Assembly: GCA_001704575.1 (NCBI GenBank)
Contig: MCAW01000001.1
Location: forward strand, 183,876 to 247,875
DNA from: Methylophilales bacterium LSUCC0135
Lineage (GTDB): Bacteria > Pseudomonadota > Gammaproteobacteria > Burkholderiales > Methylophilaceae
Length of the DNA stretch: 64,000 nucleotides
Direction of reading: 5' to 3'
The position numbers and the translations under genes are program-made. The notes below the pieces were generated by a model. That model was not told where the DNA came from and ran no database searches. It saw only the letters and a program-made list of their open reading frames with translations. The stretch's first letter is position 1; every line of letters begins with the position of its first letter. Shown piece by piece: positions 20,407 through 29,229 of this stretch.

Positions 20407-21719
20407 GTTTCAGAATCCAGTCTTGTTGCAGCCTCGATGGCGTCGATGACCTCTGCCAGTGGCGGCAGGCAGCTTGTTCGTAATGCGCGTAACGGCAGCG
20501 TGACCGAGCTGTCGATGCGGAACATGGTGCCGGCATGATCGATGCCGGGAATGCCGACCGGGATGAAGACATCAGGTTGCTGCTCGAATTTCATGGCCGG
20601 GTGGCCAATCACGATGGTCGGCACTTTGCAATTTGGAGGCGTTTTTTCGGCATTGAAGCTGCTGATCCAGAGCAGGGTATCGGCCTCGCCCTCATTCAGC
20701 ATGCGAGCTGCGTCGAATTGCCAAGGGTCGTATTCCGGATAACCCGCCATCAGTGAGCTGCGCACGGGGTAGCCGCTGATCCAGGTGCCGGTCTGGTTAA
20801 CACTGTAGTCGCCCTCGCTGCCGCCGAGCGGCAGGCCGGACGAGCGGGTTTTTTCATTAAGTTTGATCACGGTTTCCGTGATGTTCTGCACGGTGAGCTC
20901 GGCATGCGGGAAATCGAAAGCGCTGCTGACCCAGGCGATGACACTGTATTTGGCCGCGTGCAGGCGCGCGGCAAGTGTTTCCAGCTCGCTCAGCGGAATG
21001 CCTGCAACATTGGAAACCTGCAGCTTTTTACCGGCAACCAGTGCGCGCAGGGCGGCAGTCACCTCCGGCAGTTGGCCGGGGTCGCATTCCAGCTCGGTCG
21101 GCTTGACGCCCGCCGGAGAGATGCCATGCGAGGTGTCGAGGCCGCGACCGCCAAGATAGACGATTTCACGACGGCTGGTGTCCTGCCCGAACATGGTTTC
21201 GCTGTTCCAGATCGTGCGCTCGAAAAAGCGCGGGTTGTAACTGACGATATCTGTGCCGATCACGAGCAACAGATCAACACGATTACGCACTTCGGTAAGT
21301 GTGGTGACCATCCAGCCCGAGTTCTGTACCACCAGCGTGTTGCGCAGGCTGCTGACACTGTTCATGTGGTCGAGCGTGCCGCCGGTACTGTCTGCCAGTC
21401 GCATGACGGCGCGCATTCCTTGCACTTCGGTGCCCAGCCCTGCAATTACTGGCTGGCGTGCGCTGGTCAGTATTTCAGCGGCCCTGGCGATGGCTGCTTG
21501 CAGGCTGGCGGGCTTGCCGGAAACGCGCGGCGTGCCTTCCGTGTCGGCGCGGCTGAAAAAAGCAACGCTGCGGCTGCAGCCGTTACGAACAACCTCCGGT
21601 CTGTTTTCAACATCGATGCTGACCGCAAGGTCATCGCACAGCAGTCCGCAGGCCGGGCAGGCCACATGCTCATTTAAGCTGCTGTTCGAATCGGATTGGC
21701 TTGTGCCCGAACTTTGCAT
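20400..21719 (-). CDS. fhcB: Formyltransferase/hydrolase complex subunit B
   Basis: First gene of the fhcBADC-fdhBA run. It is related to formylmethanofuran dehydrogenase subunit B but is shorter (439 residues); in the bacterial complex this subunit is reported to lack the redox role. An N-terminal Cys motif CPACGLLCDDL remains. A purine-rich ribosome site (AAAGAGAGA) precedes the ATG. The 325 bases upstream separate it from the divergent H4MPT operon and should contain both promoters. Confidence 0.93.
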   Translation of the reverse strand: MQSSGTSQSDSNSSLNEHVACPACGLLCDDLAVSIDVENRPEVVRNGCSRSVAFFSRADTEGTPRVSGKPASLQAAIARAAEILTSARQPVIAGLGTEVQGMRAVMRLADSTGGTLDHMNSVSSLRNTLVVQNSGWMVTTLTEVRNRVDLLLVIGTDIVSYNPRFFERTIWNSETMFGQDTSRREIVYLGGRGLDTSHGISPAGVKPTELECDPGQLPEVTAALRALVAGKKLQVSNVAGIPLSELETLAARLHAAKYSVIAWVSSAFDFPHAELTVQNITETVIKLNEKTRSSGLPLGGSEGDYSVNQTGTWISGYPVRSSLMAGYPEYDPWQFDAARMLNEGEADTLLWISSFNAEKTPPNCKVPTIVIGHPAMKFEQQPDVFIPVGIPGIDHAGTMFRIDSSVTLPLRALRTSCLPPLAEVIDAIEAATRLDSETC

Positions 21720-22044
21720 GAATGTCTCTCTTTATAACTAAACGGCTTGCAGTTTTCATTTCATCGTAATGCAATATGGTGCGATGCAGCTGGCGCCAGA
21801 ATGTGGAGGGCATGGCGATGATATTGAAGCGCGCAATTCTACCATTTGTCGCTTTCCGGCCAAAGTCACATGTAGTGCATGAAGCTGACTGTAATATAAT
21901 CCTGATAAACATTATATAATGAAAGTAAAATTATTGCGGGTGTGATGTTGTCAAACACAGGCTTGCTACTGATGCCTGCTGGGATACAATTACGCTTTGA
22001 GTCAATGCCCGCCGAATTAATGCCCGCCCGAATTTTTTATCCTT
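21720..22044. promoter_or_regulatory. Divergent promoter region between fhc-fdh and the H4MPT synthesis/mtdB-mch operon
   Basis: No gene is supported here. The region becomes AT-rich around 21890-21930 (an ATTATATAAT palindrome). For the right-hand operon, TTGCTA (21963-21968), a 16-base spacer and TACAAT (21985-21990) form a plausible sigma-70 promoter ~55 bases before the start codon. Two direct AATGCCCGCC copies lie just upstream of that start (about 22007-22029). No certain promoter for fhcB was identified. Confidence 0.45.
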
Positions 22045-23025
22045 ATGCTTCAAACTGATCCAGTCCTGCAGGAAGCCGTACATGTTTCGACCACGGCCAG
22101 GCTGCATATGGGGTTTTTCGATCTCAACGGCGGTCTGGGGCGGCGTTTCGGCAGTATCGGCGTGTCGCTGGATCAACCGAGTACCGTGCTCAATGCCTGG
22201 CGCAGTGACCGGTTCACGGCAGAGGGCCCTGGCGCCGCCCGTGCCATCAGTGTCGCAGAAAAGATCGGCCACGCGCTCAAGCTTAAGGGCGGCATGCACA
22301 TGCAGCTGACCGAGGTGATTCCCGAGCATTCCGGCCTCGGCTCAGGCACCCAGATGTCGCTTGCTGTCGGGCTGGCCTTGAACAAGCTTTACCAGCTGGG
22401 CCTGATTTTGCAGGATGTAGCTTTGTTGACCGAGCGAGGCGCGCGCTCTGGCATAGGCTTGGGCACGTTTGCCGAGGGCGGGGTGGTGATCGACGGTGGT
22501 CGTGGCGCAAAGACGCTGGTACCGCCCGTTATTGCCAGGGCCGATTTCCCAGAAGAATGGCGCATCGTGCTGATTTTCGATGCAAGCGATACCGGTGTAC
22601 ATGGCAGCGAGGAGGTCGAGGCGTTCAGGACGTTGCCGGCGTTCCCGGCCGATGTTGCAGCCGAACTCTGCCGCCGCGTGCTGATGCAGGCTTTGCCTGC
22701 GCTGGCCGAGCACGATCTGAAAACCTTCGGCGCCGCCATACGTGAGCTGCAGGTCCGCACCGGTGATTATTTCGCGCCGGTTCAGGGCGGGCGTTACGCC
22801 AGCGCAACGGTGGCAAGGGTGCTGGATTGGCTGGAAAACAATGGCGTTCTCTGTCTGGGGCAAAGCTCCTGGGGGCCAACAGGTTTCGCCGTGTTTTCCG
22901 GAGAGGCCGAAGCCGAAGCGTGCTTAGGCGCGATGCGGGCGGAATTTTCCGCTGTGCCGCAGCTATCGTTTCTGGCCTGCAAGGGCAGAAACCGCGGCGG
23001 CGTATTGCGCGACATCAATTCATGA
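22045..23025 (+). CDS. mptG: Beta-ribofuranosylaminobenzene 5'-phosphate synthase
   Basis: Condenses p-aminobenzoate (or 4-hydroxybenzoate) with PRPP and releases CO2, the first committed step in making the arylamine part of H4MPT. The 326-residue protein has GHMP-kinase-like motifs: TARLHMGFFDLNGG at the N-terminus and the glycine/serine loop PEHSGLGSGTQ near residue 95. This is the gene called orf4 in Methylobacterium C1 clusters. It begins the run mptG-mtdB-ATP-grasp-mch-RimK-CitG, and pabB, supplying the aminobenzoate, is in the same window. Confidence 0.9.
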   Translation: MLQTDPVLQEAVHVSTTARLHMGFFDLNGGLGRRFGSIGVSLDQPSTVLNAWRSDRFTAEGPGAARAISVAEKIGHALKLKGGMHMQLTEVIPEHSGLGSGTQMSLAVGLALNKLYQLGLILQDVALLTERGARSGIGLGTFAEGGVVIDGGRGAKTLVPPVIARADFPEEWRIVLIFDASDTGVHGSEEVEAFRTLPAFPADVAAELCRRVLMQALPALAEHDLKTFGAAIRELQVRTGDYFAPVQGGRYASATVARVLDWLENNGVLCLGQSSWGPTGFAVFSGEAEAEACLGAMRAEFSAVPQLSFLACKGRNRGGVLRDINS

Positions 23026-23055
23026 TTTTTTATATTTGAACTTCAAGGTTAAACA

Positions 23056-23949
23056 ATGGAAAAAGTATCGATTCTACATTTGATTACAGCGGCGAAGAAC
23101 GCCAGCCCGTTTGATGTCAACATGGCCTATGACGCCGGTTTCGACAAGATCATGCCTTATACCGCCGTGGAGCTGAAGGAAGTGACCGGGCTGGTACAGG
23201 ACGCGATATTCTCGCGCAGTCCCAGCGGCGTTAAACGCGAGAGCGTGTTTATCGGCGGCCGTGATATCGATGTGGCAATGGACATGCTGGATGCCGCGCG
23301 CAAATCCATGGTGCCGCCTTTTGAGGTTTCCGTCTTTGCTGATCCGTCCGGCGCCTTCACGACGGCGGCCGGCATGATGGCCAAGGTCGAGCATCACCTG
23401 CACAAGCAATTCGGCGGCGACCTCAAGGGCCGCAAGGTCAGCGTGTTCGGCGCAACCGGCCCGGTCGGCGGCTGCGTTGCCGTGATTGCTGCCAAATACG
23501 GCGCCGAGGTTGAACTGGTGGCGCATCGCACGATGGAAACCATAGAAGCCAAGGCGGCTTCCTATAACCAGCGCTACCAGGTGAATATCGGCTGTGTCGA
23601 CGGTAGCAGCGAAGCGCTCAAGATCGAGGTGCTGAAGAATACCGACATCGCCCTTTGCTGCGCGGCGGCGGGCGTGCGCGTCATGACGATTGCCCAGATG
23701 GCAGCTTCCGCTCGTCTCAAGATCGTTGCCGATGTCAATGCAGTCCCGCCCACAGGCGCCGAAGGCGTGGATGTATTCGCCGATGGGGTTGCCATCGAAG
23801 GTACCAACGCTTTCGGTATCGGTGCGTTGGCGATCGGTAACGTCAAGTACAAGACCCAGCATAATCTGCTGAAGCAGATGCTGGAGAGCGATAAGAAACA
23901 TTATCTCGATTTTCTTTCGGCTTTCGAGATGGCACGTAACAGCCTCTGA
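23056..23949 (+). CDS. mtdB: NAD(P)-dependent methylene-H4MPT dehydrogenase
   Basis: Oxidises methylene-H4MPT to methenyl-H4MPT. The 297-residue protein starts with EKVSILHLITAAKNASPFD, has the substrate-domain motif DKIMPYTAVELKEVTGLVQD, and a Rossmann nucleotide-binding loop GRKVSVFGATGPVGG (~residues 127-142). Position 30 bases after mptG, and two genes before mch, supports MtdB over MtdA, which acts on H4F as well. Confidence 0.94.
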   Translation: MEKVSILHLITAAKNASPFDVNMAYDAGFDKIMPYTAVELKEVTGLVQDAIFSRSPSGVKRESVFIGGRDIDVAMDMLDAARKSMVPPFEVSVFADPSGAFTTAAGMMAKVEHHLHKQFGGDLKGRKVSVFGATGPVGGCVAVIAAKYGAEVELVAHRTMETIEAKAASYNQRYQVNIGCVDGSSEALKIEVLKNTDIALCCAAAGVRVMTIAQMAASARLKIVADVNAVPPTGAEGVDVFADGVAIEGTNAFGIGALAIGNVKYKTQHNLLKQMLESDKKHYLDFLSAFEMARNSL

Positions 23950-23984
23950 GGCGGATTGCGGACGCTGATGCCAGAGCGCATCCG

Positions 23985-25109
23985 GTGAGTAATTCCGGAA
24001 CCATTGTTGTTGCTTCGGCCTCAGCCAGACCTTATGCGCGTGCGGCTGCCGCTGCCGGTTACCGCGTCGTCGCGCTTGATGCGTTTGCCGATGCCGATAC
24101 GCTGGCGCATGCCGCCGAGACGCATGCACTCGATTACCGCGATGGCGGCTTTGATGCCGATGCGCTCGATGCAGTGCTGTCGGGGCTGAAATCCAGCGCA
24201 CCGCTTGGCTTGGCATACGGCAGCGGTTTCGAGCAGCAGCCGGCATTGTTGTCCCTGGCAGAGCAATATATGCCGCTCTTTGGCAACCCGGTCAGGGTGG
24301 TGCGCAACATGAAGCGTGCGCTGACCTTTTTTGCCTTGCTCGACGTTCTCAATATTCCGCACCCGGCGGTAAGGTTGCAGCAGTTGAGCCAGGACGATTT
24401 GAACAATGCCGCCTGGCTGCTGAAAAAAAGCGGAGGTTCAGGCGGCACCCATATCCGGCGGGTCACTGAAAATGCAATGCTGGAGCCGGGCAGTTATTAC
24501 CAGCAGGAAGTGCAGGGCATCCCGGTTTCGCTGTTGTTTGCGGCGGATGGCAGCAGGGCGCAAGCCGTCGGCTTCAACCAGCAATGGCTCGCCCCCGCGC
24601 CGGAGATGCCTTTTCGTTATGGCGGCGCGGTCAGTCACGCGGAAATGCCGCAGGGCGTGCGCAAGCAACTGCTGCAGGCGGCGCATAAACTGACCGCTGC
24701 CGTCGGATTGCGCGGGCTCAACAGTCTGGATGCGATCATGCAAGGCGACCGGCTCTGGATACTCGAACTGAACCCGCGCCTGACCGCGACTTTTGATTTG
24801 TATGAGGCAGCAGACGGCGGGCTCTTTCAGCTTCACCTGGACGCCTGCCGTGGCAATATCGGGCAATGGCCCAGGCTGAACGGGCAAGCGTGTGCCCATT
24901 ACATTTTTTATGCCCCGGAAGGCATGCCTCTGCCGGCGGATTTCGATTGGCCAGACTGGGTGGCCGATGTTCCCCGGTCCGCAGACGGCATCGCCTGCGG
25001 CGAACCGGTATGCACAGTGACGGCGCAGGCTGCTACTGCAGCAGAAGCGGTTGGATTGATGGCGCAGAGAGTGCGCCAATTGGTCGATGCGTTGAAACAG
25101 GCGTGTTGA
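23985..25109 (+). CDS. ATP-grasp protein of the H4MPT C1 cluster (Orf5-type)
   Basis: A 374-residue ATP-grasp protein of a family found almost only with H4MPT genes; its exact reaction is not established. The N-terminus resembles a pre-ATP-grasp domain (IVVASASARPYARAAAAAGY). The ATP-binding part has LLKKSGGSGGTHIRRV (~residues 145-160) and the metal/phosphate motif LWILELNPRLTATFD (~residues 258-272). Translation starts with GTG at 23985. By family logic it would ligate an acid to an amine in H4MPT or methylofuran side-chain assembly, an inference only. Confidence 0.8.
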   Translation: MSNSGTIVVASASARPYARAAAAAGYRVVALDAFADADTLAHAAETHALDYRDGGFDADALDAVLSGLKSSAPLGLAYGSGFEQQPALLSLAEQYMPLFGNPVRVVRNMKRALTFFALLDVLNIPHPAVRLQQLSQDDLNNAAWLLKKSGGSGGTHIRRVTENAMLEPGSYYQQEVQGIPVSLLFAADGSRAQAVGFNQQWLAPAPEMPFRYGGAVSHAEMPQGVRKQLLQAAHKLTAAVGLRGLNSLDAIMQGDRLWILELNPRLTATFDLYEAADGGLFQLHLDACRGNIGQWPRLNGQACAHYIFYAPEGMPLPADFDWPDWVADVPRSADGIACGEPVCTVTAQAATAAEAVGLMAQRVRQLVDALKQAC

Positions 25110-25154
25110 AACTGACACGAAGACGTTTATTAAAAAACAGAAACAAGGGAAATC

Positions 25155-26153
25155 ATGAGCGAGCAAAATATTCAGGCAGCCACTGTCGATAGCACCAACT
25201 GGCCGGGCATCAACCGACTGACCAATCCGCTGGTGCAGCACCTGGTTGATAACGCCGATGTGCTGAGACTTGGGGTCGAAAGACTGGAAAACGGCTGCAC
25301 CATCATCGACGCCGGTATCCGCCACGCGGGAGGGCTGGAGGCCGGCCGTCTGATTGCTGAAATCTGCATGGGCGGCCTGGGGCACGTCAGCCTGCAGACA
25401 GCACAAACCTTTCCGCATTGGCCATGGATGCTGTCCGTACACTCGAACAATCCGGTGCTTTCCTGTCTGGGTAGTCAATATGCAGGCTGGAGTCTGGCGC
25501 ATGAAAAGTTCTTTTCGCTCGGCTCCGGTCCGGCCCGTGCCATCGCCGGCCGCGAAGAGCTGTTCAAGGAGTTGGGCTACAAGGACAAGGCCGAGCGTGC
25601 CTGTCTGGTGCTGGAGAGCGACAAGGCGCCGCCGGCTGAAGTCATTGAAAAGGTGGCACGCGATACCGCTATCCAGCCGGAAAATCTCACCTTCATTCTG
25701 ACACCGACCCGCAGCCTGGCAGGCGCCGTGCAGATTGTTGCGCGCGTGCTGGAAGTGGCGATGCACAAGATTCATACGCTGCATTTCCCGCTTGACCACG
25801 TAGTCGATGGCATGGCCAGCGCGCCGCTGCCGCCGCCGGCGTCGGATTTTCTCACCGGCATGGGTCGCACCAACGATGCCATTCTGTTTGGCGGGCATGC
25901 GCATATTTTCGTCAAAGGCAGCGATGATGCAGCCAGGAAGCTCGCAAGCGAATTGCCAAGCAGTGCATCGCGCGATTACGGCAAGCCCTTCGCGGAAGTG
26001 TTCAAAGCGGTCAACATGGATTTCTACAAGATTGATCCCATGCTGTTCAGCCCCGCTGCAGTGACCGTTACCGCGCTGGAATCCGGCAACAGCTTCAGCG
26101 GCGGCAAGCTCGATGCCGCGCTGCTGGATCAGTCCTTCGGTTACGCCGGCTGA
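25155..26153 (+). CDS. mch: Methenyl-H4MPT cyclohydrolase
   Basis: Hydrolyses methenyl-H4MPT to N5-formyl-H4MPT, the substrate of the Fhc complex. It is 332 residues, normal for the family. Recognised blocks are [49 protein letters not shown] (split across residues ~48-78) and [13 protein letters not shown] near residue 234. A ribosome site (AAGGGAA) precedes the ATG. Confidence 0.95.
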   Translation: MSEQNIQAATVDSTNWPGINRLTNPLVQHLVDNADVLRLGVERLENGCTIIDAGIRHAGGLEAGRLIAEICMGGLGHVSLQTAQTFPHWPWMLSVHSNNPVLSCLGSQYAGWSLAHEKFFSLGSGPARAIAGREELFKELGYKDKAERACLVLESDKAPPAEVIEKVARDTAIQPENLTFILTPTRSLAGAVQIVARVLEVAMHKIHTLHFPLDHVVDGMASAPLPPPASDFLTGMGRTNDAILFGGHAHIFVKGSDDAARKLASELPSSASRDYGKPFAEVFKAVNMDFYKIDPMLFSPAAVTVTALESGNSFSGGKLDAALLDQSFGYAG

Positions 26154-26176
26154 GTCGGCTGCAGGCCAGACGCCAC

Positions 26177-27103
26177 ATGCAGACCAACAGACGCGTCCCG
26201 GTTTTTACTGAGGACCCCGGCTGGCATGGCAAGCGTCTGAGCGAGGCCTTTGCCATGCGGGGGCTGGAGGCAGTGTTCGTCTCGTTGAAGGATTGCGCCC
26301 TTAACTTTGTGCCGGGCAAGCCTGCGGTCGTCATTCCGGGATTCGAAGAAACCCTGCCTGCCGGTGTTTTTGTACGCGGTGTGCCGGGCGGCACCTTGCA
26401 ACAGGTCATTGCCAGGCTTGATATCCTGCATGCGCTGGAAATGCTGGGTGTACATGTCTACAACAACGGCCGCGCGATAGAGCGCACGGTGGACAAGGCG
26501 ATGACCAGTTTTTTGCTGCATCACCATGGTGTGCCGACGCCGCCGACTTGGGTGTGCGAATCACGACAGCAGGCGCAGAGCATCATCCGGCGCGAAACCA
26601 TGGCCGGGCGTGCGCTGGTGATCAAGCCGCTGTTCGGTTCGCAGGGCATGGGCGTGCGGCGGCTCGACCATAACAGTGCCTTTCCTGTGCCGATGGAGCA
26701 GCATGTCGACGGCCTTTATTATTTGCAAAGCTATATCGATAGCGGCGAAGGCGCCTGGCACGACTATCGCGTGTTTGTCATACAGGGCAGGGCGGTGGCG
26801 GCCATGGCACGCCATGGCAGCACTTGGGTCAATAATGTGGCCATGGGGGCCCGCTGTGAGCCGGTTGCAGTCAGTGGCGCCGTCGCTGAGCTGGCGCTGG
26901 CGGCAGCGCGTGCTGTCGATATTGCTTATTGCGGCGTTGACGTGATCGCGAATGCGGCAGGCGAGCTGTACGTGCTCGAAGTCAACAGCATACCGGCCTG
27001 GAAGGGCTTGCAGGCGGTCAGCGAGCAGAATATCGCACAGATGCTGGTGGATGATTTTTGTGCTGGCCTGCAGCCCGATAAAAAGGAGAGCGTGGCTTCA
27101 TGA
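26177..27103 (+). CDS. RimK-like ATP-grasp ligase of the H4MPT cluster (Orf17-type)
   Basis: A 308-residue ATP-grasp ligase of the glutamate-ligase (RimK) group. The ATP-binding region contains ALVIKPLFGSQGMGVRRL (~residues 142-158), and the metal site is YVLEVNSIPAWKGLQ (~residues 255-270). RimK homologues such as archaeal MptN add glutamate to pterin side chains, so a role in tailoring H4MPT or methylofuran with glutamate is plausible but not shown. Its end overlaps the next gene by 4 bases (ATGA). Confidence 0.82.
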   Translation: MQTNRRVPVFTEDPGWHGKRLSEAFAMRGLEAVFVSLKDCALNFVPGKPAVVIPGFEETLPAGVFVRGVPGGTLQQVIARLDILHALEMLGVHVYNNGRAIERTVDKAMTSFLLHHHGVPTPPTWVCESRQQAQSIIRRETMAGRALVIKPLFGSQGMGVRRLDHNSAFPVPMEQHVDGLYYLQSYIDSGEGAWHDYRVFVIQGRAVAAMARHGSTWVNNVAMGARCEPVAVSGAVAELALAAARAVDIAYCGVDVIANAAGELYVLEVNSIPAWKGLQAVSEQNIAQMLVDDFCAGLQPDKKESVAS

Positions 27104-27960
27104 ATGCGATGACGTCTGCTGCGGTTGCGCAATGCTTCAAATCCGCTTGTCTGGAAGAGCTGGAAGCCCTGAAGCCCGGGAACGTGCATGTGTTCGCTGA
27201 CGGCCACGGCATGACCGTCGAGGATTTTCTCCGTAGTGCAGAAGCCGCAGCCGGCCCGATTACCGGGATGCATGACAATGTCGGCGAACGCATTCTGTCG
27301 GCAATCCGTGCCAGCCATCAGGCGGTGGGTTGCAACACCAATCTTGGCATTGTTCTGCTGTGCGCGCCCATGGTGCATGCGGCACTGCTGGACGGCAGTC
27401 TGCCATTCGAGCAAAGGCTGCATCAGGTGCTGAAGGGTTTGACCACGCAAGACGCCGCACTGGCTTTTGAAGCGATCCTGATCGCTGCGCCCGCAGGCTT
27501 GGGTGAAAGCGAGCGGCATGATGTCCATGACGCGCCGGATGTGAGTTTGCTGGTTGCCATGCAGGAGGCTGCCGAGCGCGATTATGTGGCGCGGCAGTAC
27601 GCCAACGGCTACCAGGAAATATTTGCCGCGCTTGATCATTATCATCGGCTTCTGGCGCGATGGGCGCGGCCGGCCTGGGCGACCACGGGGCTTTATCTGC
27701 ATTTCCTCGCCAGCTATCCGGACAGTCACATCGTGCGGAAATACGGCATGGAGCGGGCGCTGCAGACCTGCGAACAGGCGGCGCGGCATTCAAACGATTT
27801 CGATGCCTGCGAAAACCCGAAAAACTATCTGCCGGCCCTGAGAAAATTCGACAGCGAGCTCAAGGAAAATGGCATCAACCCGGGAACCAGTGCCGATATG
27901 ACCGTCGCGGCGCTGTTTCTTGACAAGTTGTTGAAAATCGACGCAGCGGAACAGGCCTGA
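27100..27960 (+). CDS. Triphosphoribosyl-dephospho-CoA synthase-like protein of the H4MPT cluster (Orf7-type)
   Basis: A 286-residue member of the CitG/MdcB family. Visible motifs are LEALKPGNVHVFADG (~residues 23-37), HQAVGCNTNLGIVLLCAPM (~residues 73-91) and a Pro-Gly-Thr-Ser-Asp-like NPGTSADMTVAALFLD near the C-terminus. CitG makes the prosthetic group of citrate lyase, but no citrate lyase genes are nearby. In methylotrophs this family is tied to H4MPT genes and its reaction is unknown; a phosphoribosyl- or ribosyl-transfer step in cofactor assembly is conjecture. Confidence 0.8.
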   Translation: MNAMTSAAVAQCFKSACLEELEALKPGNVHVFADGHGMTVEDFLRSAEAAAGPITGMHDNVGERILSAIRASHQAVGCNTNLGIVLLCAPMVHAALLDGSLPFEQRLHQVLKGLTTQDAALAFEAILIAAPAGLGESERHDVHDAPDVSLLVAMQEAAERDYVARQYANGYQEIFAALDHYHRLLARWARPAWATTGLYLHFLASYPDSHIVRKYGMERALQTCEQAARHSNDFDACENPKNYLPALRKFDSELKENGINPGTSADMTVAALFLDKLLKIDAAEQA

Positions 27961-27995
27961 GACGGACGCAAGGTCTCTGAATATTAAAAAATGAG

Positions 27996-28024
27996 TTCAA
28001 ACTGTCACATTGTCGTAGTAATAT
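27996..28024 (+). promoter_or_regulatory. Candidate promoter of transaldolase
   Basis: TTCAAA (27996-28001), a 17-base spacer and TAATAT (28019-28024) match a sigma-70 promoter moderately. Downstream, CATGAGC (28048-28054) and GCTCATG (28068-28074) form a 7-bp inverted repeat in the leader. A strong GAAGGAGGAG ribosome site precedes the tal start. Confidence 0.35.
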
Positions 28025-28136
28025 CCTAGGTCTTGAGATTTTCATTCCATGAGCTGCTGCATGAGGGGCTCATGGTTCGTAATACGAATTCAATCATTCC
28101 TATTCAACTTAAATGCGCACCTGAAGGAGGAGCAAT

Positions 28137-29090
28137 ATGGCTAATTTACTCGAACAATTAAAAAGCATGACCACCATCGTGGCCGATACCGGCGACGTTG
28201 AGGCAATCAAAAGCGTCAAGCCGGTTGATGCGACGACCAATCCATCCCTGCTGCTCAAGGCTAGTACCTTGCCGCAGTACGCTCATCTGATCGATGAAGC
28301 CATTGCCTATGCAAAGGCGCAGGGTGGTGATAAGGCTGCCCAGATCGAAAATGCCGCCGACAAGCTGGCGGTGTTGATCGGTGTTGAAATCTCCAAAGTT
28401 GTGCCGGGCCGTATCTCCACTGAAGTAGATGCGCGTCTTTCCTTCAATATCGACAAGATGGTAGCCAAGGGCCGCAAGCTGATTCAGCTGTATCAGGATG
28501 CCGGTGTTGGCAAGGATCGTGTACTGATCAAGCTGGCTTCCACCTGGGAAGGCATCAAGGCTGGTGAAATCCTGGAAAAGGAAGGCATCAACTGCAACCT
28601 GACGCTGCTGTTCGGTTTTGGTCAGGCCCGTGCCTGTGCCGAGGCAGGCGTGTTCCTGATCTCCCCATTCGTTGGCCGTATCCTTGACTGGTACAAGGCC
28701 AAGAATCCCGGCACCGAGTACACACAGGAAACAGACCCGGGTGTGGTTTCCGTGCGTAACATCTACGCATACTACAAGGAACATGGCTACAAGACCGTCG
28801 TCATGGGCGCCTCATTCCGTAACACGGGTGAGCTGATCGCACTGGCCGGCTGTGACCGTCTGACCGTTTCGCCCAACCTCCTGCAGGATCTCGCAGCGAC
28901 TGAGGGTACGCTGGCTCGTGTGCTGACCGATAATGGCGCAAGCAAGACCGCTCCGGCAAAAATGACGGAAGAAGAATTCCGCTTCGCGCTGAACGAAGAT
29001 GCCATGGCCACTGAAAAGCTGTCCGAAGGCATTCGTGGCTTCGTCGCCGATCAGAACAAGCTTGAAGCTGCCCTGGCTGCCAAGCTGTAA
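28137..29090 (+). CDS. tal: Transaldolase
   Basis: Rearrangement-phase enzyme of the RuMP cycle and pentose phosphate pathway, moving a dihydroxyacetone unit from fructose 6-phosphate to erythrose 4-phosphate. The 317-residue length fits the TalB type. The [10 protein letters not shown] block is near the N-terminus, the Schiff-base lysine is in [13 protein letters not shown] (~residue 131), and the [22 protein letters not shown] block follows. It stands directly upstream of hps and phi, so the three supply formaldehyde fixation and regeneration of the acceptor. Confidence 0.95.
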   Translation: MANLLEQLKSMTTIVADTGDVEAIKSVKPVDATTNPSLLLKASTLPQYAHLIDEAIAYAKAQGGDKAAQIENAADKLAVLIGVEISKVVPGRISTEVDARLSFNIDKMVAKGRKLIQLYQDAGVGKDRVLIKLASTWEGIKAGEILEKEGINCNLTLLFGFGQARACAEAGVFLISPFVGRILDWYKAKNPGTEYTQETDPGVVSVRNIYAYYKEHGYKTVVMGASFRNTGELIALAGCDRLTVSPNLLQDLAATEGTLARVLTDNGASKTAPAKMTEEEFRFALNEDAMATEKLSEGIRGFVADQNKLEAALAAKL

Positions 29091-29112
29091 GGCAATTTTT
29101 GCTGAAGAAGTC

Positions 29113-29153
29113 TGACCTGATGTCATCCGTCGTTTTGCGTTGACATCAGGTCA
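29113..29153. promoter_or_regulatory. 13-bp perfect inverted repeat upstream of hps
   Basis: TGACCTGATGTCA (29113-29125) and TGACATCAGGTCA (29141-29153) are exact reverse complements separated by 15 bases. The right arm covers the -35 box of the hps promoter (see 29140-29169). No T run follows, so it looks more like an operator than the tal terminator, though a terminator/attenuator role cannot be excluded. Confidence 0.7.
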
Positions 29154-29169
29154 TCCGGCACTTTAAGAT
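29140..29169 (+). promoter_or_regulatory. Strong sigma-70-type promoter of hps
   Basis: A consensus TTGACA -35 box (29140-29145), an 18-base spacer and a TAAGAT -10 box (29164-29169) lie about 60 bases before the hps start codon. This is what would be expected of one of the most highly expressed genes of a RuMP methylotroph. Confidence 0.7.
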
Positions 29170-29229
29170 TCAAGTCCGGCTTTTATCTTAAAAGTAGTCA
29201 TAATTTGTAACTTAATTGGAGGAAGTATC

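Noticed and set aside
21670-21912. 80-codon minus-strand frame upstream of fhcB
   Set aside because: It runs out of frame into fhcB, has no ribosome site and matches no family; the region is better read as a divergent promoter.
29113-29153. Intrinsic terminator of tal
   Set aside because: No T tract follows the perfect stem, and the right arm lies in the hps promoter; kept as a regulatory repeat instead.
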